Shown here piece by piece: positions 23,254 to 30,187 of a stretch of DNA of 39,941 bases (its first letter is position 1; every line of letters starts with the position of its first letter). The notes under the pieces were generated by a model. The model was not told the DNA's origin. It searched no databases and saw only the letters and a program-made list of their open reading frames with translations. Position numbers and translations under genes: made by a program. Source of the DNA: an uncultured bacterium (GTDB lineage: Bacteria; Bacillota; Clostridia; Lachnospirales; Lachnospiraceae); assembly GCA_947383005.1 (NCBI GenBank), contig CANDBT010000039.1:1-39941 (forward strand), written 5' to 3'.

Positions 23254-23478
23254 ATGTTAGGCGACTATATTAAAAGATTAACTGATAAAGGATACAAGAT
23301 TTCTTTTGAAAATCCTATTGAAGAAGCAGACTGGATGTGTATCAAAATTTCTAAAAATGGTTTTAGTACAGAAATTACCATTTCCCCGTGTGACATAAAT
23401 ATGTCTGTCTTGCCAATAGAAAACATGTTGCTAAAAACTATTGAAAATATTGTGGGAACACGCGTTTTGGAACTTTGA
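23254..23478 (+). CDS. Small hypothetical protein
   Basis: 74 residues. MLGDYIKRLTDKGYKISFEN, then SPCDINMSVLPIENMLLKTIENI. More AT-rich than its neighbours. AAGGAG lies before the ATG and 3 nt separate it from the previous stop. No family known. Confidence 0.65.
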   Translation: MLGDYIKRLTDKGYKISFENPIEEADWMCIKISKNGFSTEITISPCDINMSVLPIENMLLKTIENIVGTRVLEL

Positions 23479-23491
23479 AAGGAGAAAAAAG

Positions 23492-23944
23492 ATGGATTGG
23501 AGATGCACCTGTTTAAATGAGCGAGTAGATAACCGACCGACATTTACGATTGGAAATCGAGGGCAAGGGAAAACAACGTTGCTCATAAAACGAGCTGCAG
23601 AAACAAATGGCATTATTGTTTGTCCTACTAACGAGATGGCTATTTATATTTCTCGGATGGCAAAAGAACTCGGACACTCAATTCCAAAGCCAATTACTTA
23701 TGATATGTGGCAACAAACTTTTCGCCACATGAAAAATCAAAAGTATTATTTTGATGAATATGGAATGATGCTCTTATGGAATATACAAAAAGAAATAGGT
23801 TGTTTTGAGCAAGTCGGTGTTAAAGATATCATGATTGATGGGGAGTCAATAAATCATTTGAATGATATTTTGGACGGATTGAAAGTACGCAATATGGATG
23901 GTAAGAAATTAAGATTAAAAATAGAGGTTTGTGAGGAGGACTAA
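23492..23944 (+). CDS. P-loop ATPase-like protein
   Basis: 150 residues after AAAGGAG. FTIGNRGQGKTTLLIKRAAE is a Walker A motif near the N-terminus, and KYYFDEYGMMLLW could hold the Walker B Asp-Glu. Short for a complete NTPase, no helicase motifs beyond these. AT-rich composition suggests a separate origin from flanking genes. Possibly an accessory ATPase in replication or in host takeover; not determined. Confidence 0.7.
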   Translation: MDWRCTCLNERVDNRPTFTIGNRGQGKTTLLIKRAAETNGIIVCPTNEMAIYISRMAKELGHSIPKPITYDMWQQTFRHMKNQKYYFDEYGMMLLWNIQKEIGCFEQVGVKDIMIDGESINHLNDILDGLKVRNMDGKKLRLKIEVCEED

Positions 23945-23949
23945 ATAGT

Positions 23950-25191
23950 ATGGATTTTAAAATTATTGCAGTAGATTTCGATGGAACTCTGTGCGAGAAC
24001 AAGTGGCCGGAAATTGGAGAGCCGAATAAGGAACTGATTGCTTATCTGAAAGAGCGTCAGACAGCGGGTGATAAGTTGATTCTATGGACTTGCCGCGTTG
24101 GAGAGATACTTGACAATGCGGTTGCCTGGTCGGCTAAGTGGGGACTTATATTTGATGCTGTCAACGAAAACCTGCCAGAGGTTCTGGAATGGATGGGTGG
24201 CGATACCAGAAAGATATTTGCCAACGAGTATATCGATGATCGAAATACTTCTTTTCAGTTGGATTTTAAAAATGGCGCAGAGATGTCTCAGTCAGAACGG
24301 GCAGAATTATTTGGCTGTTTGGTCGATATTGTCGAGGATTGGCTGGGAGAAAAAGGGATCACGACAAATGATATTCCCAATGCAGAGCGTGAAGATTCGG
24401 AAGATGCTGCTATCATCTATGGCAATGACTATGATTATCTTGTGGATCAGTTTGCCGCTACACTGGGGATTTCTCGGTATTGTACGGGGAAAGAAAAACC
24501 TGAAATGCAATCATGGGCTGAAAGAGAAATAGAAATTGCCTGTAAACACGAAAGGGGCGATTCGGGAAGTAAAGATGGAGAATGGGACTACGGCTGTGCC
24601 TGCTATGAAAGTGCGTTAAAGGCTTATAAGAGCCTCATGGGAGACGGTCATACTGGTTTTAGCATCGGTATGACTAAGTACATTTTGAATCGTCTTATTG
24701 AACATAAACCACTTACGCCCATTGAGGACAAGGAAGACGTTTGGAATGATATTTCCGATATAAGTGGCGGATGTGTCAATTACCAATGCAAGAGGATGAG
24801 TTCTCTGTTCAAGTATGTGTATCCGGATGGAACTATAAAGTACCGGGATGTCAATCGATTCTACGGGGTAAACCTCGATAATCCGAACGGCTCCTATCAT
24901 AGTGGCCTTATCGACAGGGTTATGGAGGAATTATATCCTATTCGTATGCCGTACTTTCCTACCAAATCATTCAAAGTAGTTTGTGAAGAATTCTTGACAG
25001 ATCGGAAGAATGGGGACTTTGATACCGTTGGAATGTTATATTTTATTGATCCGGACGGAGTACGCGTGGAACTGAATCGATACTTTAAAGAAGGAGCGGA
25101 TGATTTTGTCGAGATTGATAAAGACGAGTATGAAGAACGGCGGGTTATGTATCAGAAACTTTTGGAGGAAATGAACGATGATAAAAATTGA
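23950..25191 (+). CDS. HAD-family hydrolase with a phage-specific C-terminal extension
   Basis: 413 residues after GAGGAGG. N-terminal about 110 residues: VDFDGTLCEN (nucleophile motif DxD), LWTCR and IDDR give a short HAD-like domain as in small phosphatases/nucleotidases. The rest contains a charged region and DGHTGFSIGMTKYILNRLIE plus YPDGTIKYRDVNRFYGVNLD, also seen in other phage proteins of unknown role. With DUF4406 nearby, nucleotide metabolism is a reasonable guess. Its end overlaps the next gene. Confidence 0.75.
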   Translation: MDFKIIAVDFDGTLCENKWPEIGEPNKELIAYLKERQTAGDKLILWTCRVGEILDNAVAWSAKWGLIFDAVNENLPEVLEWMGGDTRKIFANEYIDDRNTSFQLDFKNGAEMSQSERAELFGCLVDIVEDWLGEKGITTNDIPNAEREDSEDAAIIYGNDYDYLVDQFAATLGISRYCTGKEKPEMQSWAEREIEIACKHERGDSGSKDGEWDYGCACYESALKAYKSLMGDGHTGFSIGMTKYILNRLIEHKPLTPIEDKEDVWNDISDISGGCVNYQCKRMSSLFKYVYPDGTIKYRDVNRFYGVNLDNPNGSYHSGLIDRVMEELYPIRMPYFPTKSFKVVCEEFLTDRKNGDFDTVGMLYFIDPDGVRVELNRYFKEGADDFVEIDKDEYEERRVMYQKLLEEMNDDKN

Positions 25192-25915
25192 AAAAGTATC
25201 TGTTTATGGTTTGGAAGAAGCTATTCGTGGTATGAGGAACCCTATGAACAGCTGGAATTACTCTGATAGTTACCATAATAAAGAAGAATATGACAGCTTA
25301 AATCGGCAGAAATATGGCGGAGCCGATAACGTGGATTATTGTGTTGGTTATAACGACAGCAAACTTATGGCGAGCTTAGCAGCAGGCGGTCCAGTTCATG
25401 CAAAATACCGCCGAATGATCGTGGTCTACCTCGACATCACGGCTCCGCTTTACTGGTGGAAGGAGTTTGATACCTATAAGGTGGGAACTGTAGCTAATTC
25501 CTGCTCTACCATGCATAAGATTCACGCAAAAGAGTTTGCATTGGAGGATTTTTCCCATGAACATCTTCTTAATTTAGATGACTGTAAAATGGGAAGAGAG
25601 GGGTATATCTTATTTGCTGATGAGACAATAAGTATATCTCGAAACGCTTTAAATTTTACTATTGAAGCATTAAATATTTACAGAAAGAAATTTCTCGAAA
25701 CCAAAGATAAGAAATACTGGTGGCAGATGATCCAGCTTCTTCCATCTTCCTATAACCAGAAACGGACAGTTATGCTGAATTATGAAGTACTTACAGGCAT
25801 ATATCCTATGCGCAAGAACCATAAGCTGGATGAGTGGAGTGAGTTCTGTCAGTGGATCGAGCAGCTTCCGTATAGCGAGATTATTATCGGAGAAAAGGAG
25901 GTGCGTAATGAATAA
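25178..25915 (+). CDS. Conserved phage protein, possibly thymidylate-synthase-X-like fold
   Basis: 245 residues after GGAGGAAATG. AIRGMRNPMNSWNYSDS, YLDITAPLYWWKEFDTYKVG, VANSCSTMHKIHAKEF and WWQMIQLLPSSYNQKRTV are highly typical of a protein common in gut phages. The segment order and Arg/Ser positions recall FAD-dependent thymidylate synthase (ThyX), but I cannot confirm the RHRxxS signature. It overlaps both neighbours. Confidence 0.65.
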   Translation: MIKIEKVSVYGLEEAIRGMRNPMNSWNYSDSYHNKEEYDSLNRQKYGGADNVDYCVGYNDSKLMASLAAGGPVHAKYRRMIVVYLDITAPLYWWKEFDTYKVGTVANSCSTMHKIHAKEFALEDFSHEHLLNLDDCKMGREGYILFADETISISRNALNFTIEALNIYRKKFLETKDKKYWWQMIQLLPSSYNQKRTVMLNYEVLTGIYPMRKNHKLDEWSEFCQWIEQLPYSEIIIGEKEVRNE

Positions 25916-26213
25916 AGTTGGAAAAGAACTGCCTAAGGAATACAGCGACCGCTTTGACGAACTTCGGCAAAATCGAGTAAATATCAGTTTTTACAAATAT
26001 GGCTCTGCGGAGAACAATTTTGGAATGAAGCTGGTAAATGCTTTAGAAAGCCATGACTTGTGCATTAAGAAGTATCTGGAAACCGGAAATACGGAGTATC
26101 TGTGTGATGCTGCAAATTATCTGATGTTTGAGTTTATGTACCCGCAGAAGAAGGATGTGTCTTTCCGAGCAACAGATTCTTCGGAATCAGCGGTGTTTCC
26201 GTTAATGAGTTGA
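25908..26213 (+). CDS. Small helical protein, MazG-like size
   Basis: 101 residues after AAAAGGAGGTG, overlapping the previous gene by 8 nt. LPKEYSDRFDELRQNRVNIS, SFYKYGSAENNFG and YLCDAANYLMFEFMYPQ form an all-helical protein that recurs in phages of this type. A nucleotide pyrophosphohydrolase-like role is possible from size and context, not shown. Confidence 0.6.
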   Translation: MNKVGKELPKEYSDRFDELRQNRVNISFYKYGSAENNFGMKLVNALESHDLCIKKYLETGNTEYLCDAANYLMFEFMYPQKKDVSFRATDSSESAVFPLMS

Positions 26214-26259
26214 ACAGAGACAAGCATTTTGAAGTTGTTGTCGGATAAGGAGAATTACT

Positions 26260-26427
26260 ATGAATTGCGTAGAATTTATAGAAAAAATCACAGGCATCAA
26301 GCTTTTACATTATCAGAAAGAATTGTTAAAAACTATGGAGGCACATAAAGATGACGTAATTGTCATGAGCCCAATAACTGGAAGATTGTATTTTTTCCCT
26401 AAAAAGAAGGAGGAGAAATCAACATGA
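26260..26427 (+). CDS. Very small hypothetical protein
   Basis: 55 residues after AAGGAGAATTACT: MNCVEFIEKITGIKLLHYQK then TMEAHKDDVIVMSPITGRLY and a Lys-rich end. Overlaps the next start by ATGA. A small helical start with basic tail; no family recognised. Confidence 0.6.
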   Translation: MNCVEFIEKITGIKLLHYQKELLKTMEAHKDDVIVMSPITGRLYFFPKKKEEKST

Positions 26428-26645
26428 CATTTTGGCAGATGGTTATTGTTTTTATTGTTGTCTATCTTTGTGTTTATGCACTGATAGGCAGGATTTGTCA
26501 GTGTATTGAACATTGTGCTACTGCCAGAGCATATTCTAAGTTCCGAGAGAATGGAGTATTGGTAAAGATGGACGATGTCGAAGCAGGTATCAAGAAACTA
26601 AATAAGGAGAAGCATGATGTGGCGGAGAGAGTTACTGAAAAATAA
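26424..26645 (+). CDS. Small membrane protein
   Basis: 73 residues; MTFWQMVIVFIVVYLCVYAL (about 4-21) is a strong transmembrane helix, followed by GRICQCIEHC and a charged, helical tail (AGIKKLNKEKHDVAERV). GGAGGAG precedes it. It overlaps the membrane protein at 26617. Confidence 0.65.
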   Translation: MTFWQMVIVFIVVYLCVYALIGRICQCIEHCATARAYSKFRENGVLVKMDDVEAGIKKLNKEKHDVAERVTEK

Positions 26646-26775
26646 GCTCTATGCCATAGCAATTATATTTCTTGGAGCGTTGTCCGTCCCTATTGAATGG
26701 GACGCAACGTTCTTTTTATTTGCTCTGATGGTTGGGCTTACATTGTTCTTTTCTAAGGAAAATTGGATTATGTAG
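26617..26775 (+). CDS. Two-helix small membrane protein
   Basis: 52 residues. MWRRELLKNKLYAIAIIFLG and DATFFLFALMVGLTLFFSKE predict two membrane segments joined by a short VPIEW turn. ATG 26617 is 7 nt after AAGGAG; ATG 26614 is also possible. I recognise the pattern from other phage genomes. Confidence 0.65.
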   Translation: MWRRELLKNKLYAIAIIFLGALSVPIEWDATFFLFALMVGLTLFFSKENWIM

Positions 26776-26786
26776 GAGGCGGTTCT

Positions 26787-27161
26787 ATGGGACGTGCGGA
26801 AATTCGGCGGGCAATGAAAAACGAGAAGAAAACAAAGACCGCCACCTATAACCTGACCAAAGCTCAGCTGGATGCTATGGTGCGGGAACAGATTGAAAAT
26901 GAGTTGGTGAAAATTCGGCAGCAGGCTACAGATGATGCTGTCAATACCGCTATGATATTATTGCTGACACTGCCGTTAGAGGTTCTGATGGATCACTACT
27001 GGCCTAAGTCCTATGCGAAACGCATTCCGCAGTTCACGGCATATGTTCTGGAATATTACGAAAGATGGCAGAACGGTGAGCTGGATATGGAAAAGCTGAA
27101 AGAGGATTTATGGGATTACGGCGGTGTTCGGCTGGAAGAAGGAGGTCAAAACAGTGGTTAA
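26787..27161 (+). CDS. Conserved phage hypothetical protein
   Basis: 124 residues after TAGGAGG. Basic N-terminus (AEIRRAMKNEKKTKTATY), then YNLTKAQLDAMVREQIENEL and helices ending YYERWQNGELDMEKLKEDLW. I have seen this helical protein in Firmicutes phages. Soluble, unknown function. Confidence 0.7.
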   Translation: MGRAEIRRAMKNEKKTKTATYNLTKAQLDAMVREQIENELVKIRQQATDDAVNTAMILLLTLPLEVLMDHYWPKSYAKRIPQFTAYVLEYYERWQNGELDMEKLKEDLWDYGGVRLEEGGQNSG

Positions 27162-27288
27162 GGTTATATTTGGAGCCGTGTCTTTCCTTGTTGGTTTGTC
27201 GGCGATAATAGCGTCAAAGGCTATTTCATCCTGTGCCGTTTACATGGATGACTCGTTCCGGTGGGGAGGTAGAGATGGAAATGGCTAA
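27154..27288 (+). CDS. Very small membrane protein, GTG start
   Basis: 44 residues from GTG, 8 nt after AGGAGG: VVKVIFGAVSFLVGLSAIIA then SKAISSCAVYMDDSFRW. One N-terminal hydrophobic helix. Overlaps both neighbours. Confidence 0.55.
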   Translation: MVKVIFGAVSFLVGLSAIIASKAISSCAVYMDDSFRWGGRDGNG

Positions 27289-27481
27289 CAATGATTTACG
27301 GAGAAATGCAGAGGGTTATTCTGACCCGACTGCATACGAGGCTATCAAGAATCTGGACGCAGATGATGAGCGGTTTCACAAGTTGCTGAACACAATCTTC
27401 ACGATTTGTGAACTCTCTGGATTTCATCTGGAGGAACGGATTGTCTTGAAAGATTTGCAGACAGGAAAAGTTTGGAGGTGA
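27275..27481 (+). CDS. Small hypothetical protein
   Basis: 68 residues after GGGGAGGTAG. MEMANNDLRRNAEGYSDPTA then RFHKLLNTIFTICELSGFHL. A common small phage protein; the last part FHLEERIVLKDLQTGKVW looks like a short beta-hairpin. The frame continues past its TGA into the next reading. Confidence 0.7.
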   Translation: MEMANNDLRRNAEGYSDPTAYEAIKNLDADDERFHKLLNTIFTICELSGFHLEERIVLKDLQTGKVWR

Positions 27482-27502
27482 ACGGAGCAGCTGAAGGAGA
27501 AA

Positions 27503-27694
27503 GTGATTAAACTCGGTACGGCTATTCGGAAAGTATTTCATGACGTTTTTGGTCAGAAAGAAGTTTCTCTGGAGCTTCCCGAGAAGGGTGCAGTTAAGAA
27601 AAGACGGTATCATCGGAAAGAAAAACCGTCCGTATTCTATCATTACATACCGACAGCCAGAAGAAATTTACCATATATGAGGCGGTCTTATTGA
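27503..27694 (+). CDS. Small basic hypothetical protein, uncertain start
   Basis: 63 residues from GTG 27503, very close (3 nt) to AGGAG. The C-terminus is highly basic (KKRRYHRKEKPSVFYHYIPT). The same frame runs on directly from the previous gene across a single TGA (27479-27481) and seven sense codons, so either readthrough or a start at CTG 27491 would also be possible. Confidence 0.45.
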   Translation: MIKLGTAIRKVFHDVFGQKEVSLELPEKGAVKKRRYHRKEKPSVFYHYIPTARRNLPYMRRSY

Positions 27695-27701
27695 AATTTC
27701 C

Positions 27702-27983
27702 GTGCCCACTTTTATTTTTGGCTGCCCACTTTTTGGAGCGGTTTTGGAGAGTTGGGAGAATGGTACGGACGAAATTTGGTGGAATTTGGGTAAAAATGGT
27801 CAATTTTCTGCCCATTTGCCCACTTTCTGCCCACTTTTGAAACCCCGATTTGGTCACTAAAAACCCAGTATTTATGCGGGTTTGCGGGCTCAAAGCCCAT
27901 TTGCCCACCCTTTTTCTTAACTAATTGTGATAAAAAGTTTAAATATATATAAAGGTTGTGAAAAAAAGGTGGGAAAGTGGGCA
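27702..27983 (+). repeat. Iteron-like TGCCCACTTT repeats next to an AT-rich segment
   Basis: This stretch (27695-28004) holds no convincing gene. TGCCCACTTT or close variants occur at 27702, 27723, 27809 (TGCCCATTT), 27817, 27828 and 27902 (with CCC), plus an inverted copy AAAGTGGGCA at 27974-27983. An inverted pair CCCACCCTTTTT / AAAAAAGGTGGG brackets about 45 nt of nearly pure A/T (27916-27960). The arrangement resembles a replication origin or multi-site operator. It also creates long minus-strand shadow readings. Confidence 0.6.
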
Positions 27984-28004
27984 GAGCGAGAGAAAGGAGG
28001 TTTT

Positions 28005-28187
28005 ATGAAAAAGAAGAACACATGGTCCGAGATTTATGAAAGCTTTCAGTCAATCTATCCGAATTTGAAGAAAGAAGCCGTCGGATATTGTCCGCATGGT
28101 TACATGTCGATTCTGGTATATTTTCCGGATGGGCTGCGTATGGTATATAATGAGGTGGAAAGACGAGCCAGGTTTGTCACGGCATGA
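28005..28187 (+). CDS. Small hypothetical protein
   Basis: 60 residues after GAAAGGAGG. MKKKNTWSEIYESFQSIYPN then EAVGYCPHGYMSILVYFPDG and a basic end. The pattern suggests a small alpha/beta protein known from phages. It follows the iteron region and ends just before the structured RNA. Confidence 0.65.
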   Translation: MKKKNTWSEIYESFQSIYPNLKKEAVGYCPHGYMSILVYFPDGLRMVYNEVERRARFVTA

Positions 28188-28227
28188 GCAGAATTTTGAG
28201 AATGATATTTCTTTTTTGCCGTGTATG

Positions 28228-28236
28228 TGGTATACT
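28228..28236 (+). promoter_or_regulatory. Extended -10 promoter of the structured RNA
   Basis: TGG then TATACT gives the extended -10 form TGnTATACT. No good -35 is evident, as usual for this class. The first paired base of the RNA stem begins 6 nt downstream. Confidence 0.6.
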
Positions 28237-28237
28237 G

Positions 28238-28396
28238 GAACTGCGACACAACTTTAAAACATTTTGGTAATAGGGACAATGCTTTGTTAAAAAGCGTTAT
28301 CTCTCTTTACTTATACCCTATTACCAGAGTTAAGATTGTGTCGCAACAATGAGAGAGCCGCTTTTTAGTGCGTCTCTTCGGTGGGGCGCACTTTTT
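28238..28396 (+). ncRNA. Structured non-coding RNA with its own promoter and terminator
   Basis: TGCGACACAA (28242-28251) pairs perfectly with TTGTGTCGCA (28336-28345), CTT pairs with AAG next to it, and TGGTAATAGGG (28265-28275) pairs perfectly with CCCTATTACCA (28316-28326), forming an about 105-nt rod. The apical loop contains a small hairpin (GCTTT, AAAGC). A separate GC-rich hairpin follows (GTGCGTCTC with GGGGCGCAC, 28368-28391) ending in TTTTT, a strong intrinsic terminator. TCTCTC in the apical loop could pair with GAGAGA (28352-28357), allowing a competing fold. There is no start codon with a ribosome binding site inside. It matches no RNA family I know. Confidence 0.7.
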
Positions 28397-28397
28397 A
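28367..28397 (+). terminator. Terminator of the structured RNA
   Basis: A 9-bp stem closed by a TTCG-type loop and followed by a T run (28392-28396). Confidence 0.8.
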
Positions 28398-28425
28398 TAT
28401 TGTGCCTATATTGGACAACCTCGTG

Positions 28426-28448
28426 AAAAACACAAGCTCTGTTATGGA
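28426..28448 (+). promoter_or_regulatory. Element B copy 11 (weak)
   Basis: AAAAACACAAG then CTCTGTTATGGA, the right half fits well but the GCGC start is missing. Its ATG (28445) opens a 40-codon reading that overlaps the start of the next gene. Confidence 0.45.
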
Positions 28449-28544
28449 GAACGGTATTTCCTTTACTCATACCAGTAATTTGGGCGAGAGTTGTGTGGCA
28501 GCAATGCGGAAGTACTCGTTCTCTTTATTTTTGGAGGTAGCAAG

Positions 28545-29588
28545 ATGGACAATAATGTTGCCGTAAGTGGAAACTTTGAGATTATACCTTGTGATAAAAT
28601 GACAGATATTGAGAATAAGCCCGGTATCAAAAAACTGGAGCTTACTTCATCGCAAAAAATCCAGATGGGAGGACTAATGCAACAGCTTCCTGCAGTCGTG
28701 GCGGCTAATGCTTTAAGCGATATGTATATGGTTCGATTTCCTGCCGGAATACCAAATGCATTGACTCCCCTAAAGCAAGGCGGATTCAGTACTATGGTCA
28801 AGGGCGAGAATGGGCGGATTGCAGGAACTGCTTCTTTATATTCTGTTGAAGCACAGGCAGCCGTTATTGGAGCGTTCAATGCTATGTCGATAGTTTCCGG
28901 CCAGTACTTCCTTGCACAGATTAACAGCGAACTTAAAACGATGAACCAGAACATTGACAAAATTCTGGAGTTCCTTTACGGTGATAAGAAAGCGGAACTT
29001 ATATCCGAAGTTAGCTTTGTGAAATCAGCCTACCAAAATTATAGTTCGATTATGGAGCATGAGCACCAGCGGTTTGCCACTCTTGTCAGTTTACAGGAAG
29101 CAAAGAAAGTTGCAATGAAAGATATTGAATTTTATATGTCGGATCTGGATTCAACTGTCAATACTAAAAGCGGTTCCGATATTGTAACTTGGATTTACAA
29201 GATATTTCAGATTAAGGACTGCTTAGAGCTTTCTATACAGCTTTATTCCATGAGCAGCCTGTTGGAAATCTATTATTCACAGAATTATGATACCAATTAT
29301 ATTTCAAATGTTGAAGAAGAATCCGTTACTTACATCGGTAAATGTGAGAAACGCATGTTAAGCAGTTTCAGTAAATTGAGCACGCATATTCAGAACTTTA
29401 AAGAGGGTCCTCTAAAAAAGGTCGATAAGCCGGCTCTTGAAAAGAAAGTTAATCTGGTGGTGGATTCATTCAGCAGAGGTACAGAATCTGAGATGCTCAA
29501 ATCGATTCGTTCTGTTCTGCACGCTTCGGAAGCAAAAGCAGAGTACTATGTGAACAGCAATGGCGATTTATATTTGAGAACTGCATAA
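28545..29588 (+). CDS. Unrecognised 347-residue protein beside the structured RNA
   Basis: ATG follows TTGGAGG by 8 nt. N-terminal region: LTSSQKIQMGGLMQQLPAVV, MVRFPAGIPNALTPLKQGG and IAGTASLYSVEAQAAVIG, a Gly/Ala-rich part that may be membrane-associating or amyloid-like. The remainder is long helices (SELKTMNQNIDKILEFLYG, DCLELSIQLYSMSSLLEIYY). The gene is more AT-rich than neighbouring replication genes and stands as its own unit. Similar patterns occur in bacterial chromosomes as I recall, so a cargo/moron gene is possible. Function unknown. Confidence 0.7.
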   Translation: MDNNVAVSGNFEIIPCDKMTDIENKPGIKKLELTSSQKIQMGGLMQQLPAVVAANALSDMYMVRFPAGIPNALTPLKQGGFSTMVKGENGRIAGTASLYSVEAQAAVIGAFNAMSIVSGQYFLAQINSELKTMNQNIDKILEFLYGDKKAELISEVSFVKSAYQNYSSIMEHEHQRFATLVSLQEAKKVAMKDIEFYMSDLDSTVNTKSGSDIVTWIYKIFQIKDCLELSIQLYSMSSLLEIYYSQNYDTNYISNVEEESVTYIGKCEKRMLSSFSKLSTHIQNFKEGPLKKVDKPALEKKVNLVVDSFSRGTESEMLKSIRSVLHASEAKAEYYVNSNGDLYLRTA

Positions 29589-29606
29589 AGATGGTACATG
29601 CCCTAC

Positions 29607-29631
29607 GTGCATTTTACAAGGTGTTTTATGA
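29607..29631 (+). promoter_or_regulatory. Element B copy 12
   Basis: GTGCATTTTACAAG then GTGTTTTATGA, followed by AAGGAG. It opens the mini-ORF at 29628. Confidence 0.6.
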
Positions 29632-29705
29632 AAGGAGAGGATAAAAAGCTTTTTGTCTCTTCGGTTCAATTTGGAAGTGGGGCAGCCCTATTTCCTAATT
29701 ACTGA
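29628..29705 (+). CDS. Leader mini-ORF opened by element B
   Basis: 25 residues: MKGEDKKLFVSSVQFGSGAA then LFPNY. The stop lies inside the ribosome binding region of the next gene, so its translation could influence that gene. No ribosome binding site of its own is visible. Perhaps not a real product; listed because the same arrangement recurs at all element B copies. Confidence 0.3.
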   Translation: MKGEDKKLFVSSVQFGSGAALFPNY

Positions 29706-29718
29706 AAGGAGATAAAAA

Positions 29719-30027
29719 ATGACAAGAAAAAAAGGCGAGTATGAAGTTATTTATGGAGGCAGCAGTAAAAAATTCTCAGATCCAACAGAAAGATATGAAG
29801 ACATCTATGATGAGGATGGAGATGCCGTTATTTGCGATTTATGCGGCGGAGAAATGAAATGGAAAGATAATGAATGTGTGTGCCCTGAATGCGGGCAGCG
29901 GATGGATCGAGAAACATTTTTCAATTATATCGGAGCGGAGCCTCCTGGTCCGGAATGTACCGGATGCGAAAATATTTATCCGGGATGCGTAATCTGTCCT
30001 TATGGTTACGTCGAGGATGAAGAATAA
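29719..30027 (+). CDS. Multi-cysteine zinc-binding protein
   Basis: 102 residues after AAAGGAG. Cys pairs at CDLCGGEM and CPECGQRM form one zinc ribbon, and ECTGCENIYPGCVICPYG supplies a further Cys cluster. The first 40 residues are charged (RKKGEYEVIYGGSSKKFSDP). Possibly an RNA- or DNA-binding adaptor. It lies in a cassette bounded by element B copies 12 and 13. Confidence 0.65.
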   Translation: MTRKKGEYEVIYGGSSKKFSDPTERYEDIYDEDGDAVICDLCGGEMKWKDNECVCPECGQRMDRETFFNYIGAEPPGPECTGCENIYPGCVICPYGYVEDEE

Positions 30028-30041
30028 CATACTACGGATTT

Positions 30042-30069
30042 GAGTCGCATACAGCGGCTCTTTTCTTTT
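30042..30069 (+). terminator. Cassette hairpin 9 (terminator-like)
   Basis: GAGTCGC (30042-30048), loop ATACA, GCGGCTC (30054-30060), then TTTTCTTTT. A compensatory variant of the GAGTCCT/AGGGCTC stem at 2-8 kb: both arms changed, pairing kept. Confidence 0.75.
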
Positions 30070-30082
30070 GCTATTTTTTTGC

Positions 30083-30109
30083 CCGCGAAAAAAACATACC
30101 CTTTTATGA
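30083..30109 (+). promoter_or_regulatory. Element B copy 13
   Basis: CCGCGAAAAAAACATA then CCCTTTTATGA, again just after a cassette hairpin. Its ATG opens MKREE then TAA. Confidence 0.55.
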
Positions 30110-30187
30110 AGAGAGAAGAATAAAAGCGCCATTTTAGCTTTTACTTTCTCTTTTTTATTTTCAGAAAAAATGAGAGGAGGTTTCCCT

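Noticed and set aside
27479-27694. TGA readthrough joining 27275-27481 and 27503-27694 in one frame, or opal recoding
   Set aside because: TGA, TAA and TAG all end clear genes throughout the window, no recoding element or suppressor anticodon is visible, and the second reading has a possible GTG start.
27594-27908. 104-residue minus-strand reading with repeated KWA motifs
   Set aside because: It is created by the TGCCCACTTT repeats, has no ribosome binding site, and opposes the plus-strand gene 27503-27694.
27702-27983. CRISPR array
   Set aside because: Repeats are about 10 nt, irregularly spaced, one inverted, and there are no uniform spacers or cas genes; the Cas4-like protein at 30462 lacks the Cys cluster.
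28228-29588. Retron or type III toxin-antitoxin system made of the structured RNA and its neighbour
   Set aside because: The 347-residue protein shows no reverse transcriptase or ToxN motifs and the RNA has no tandem repeats; only adjacency supports a link.
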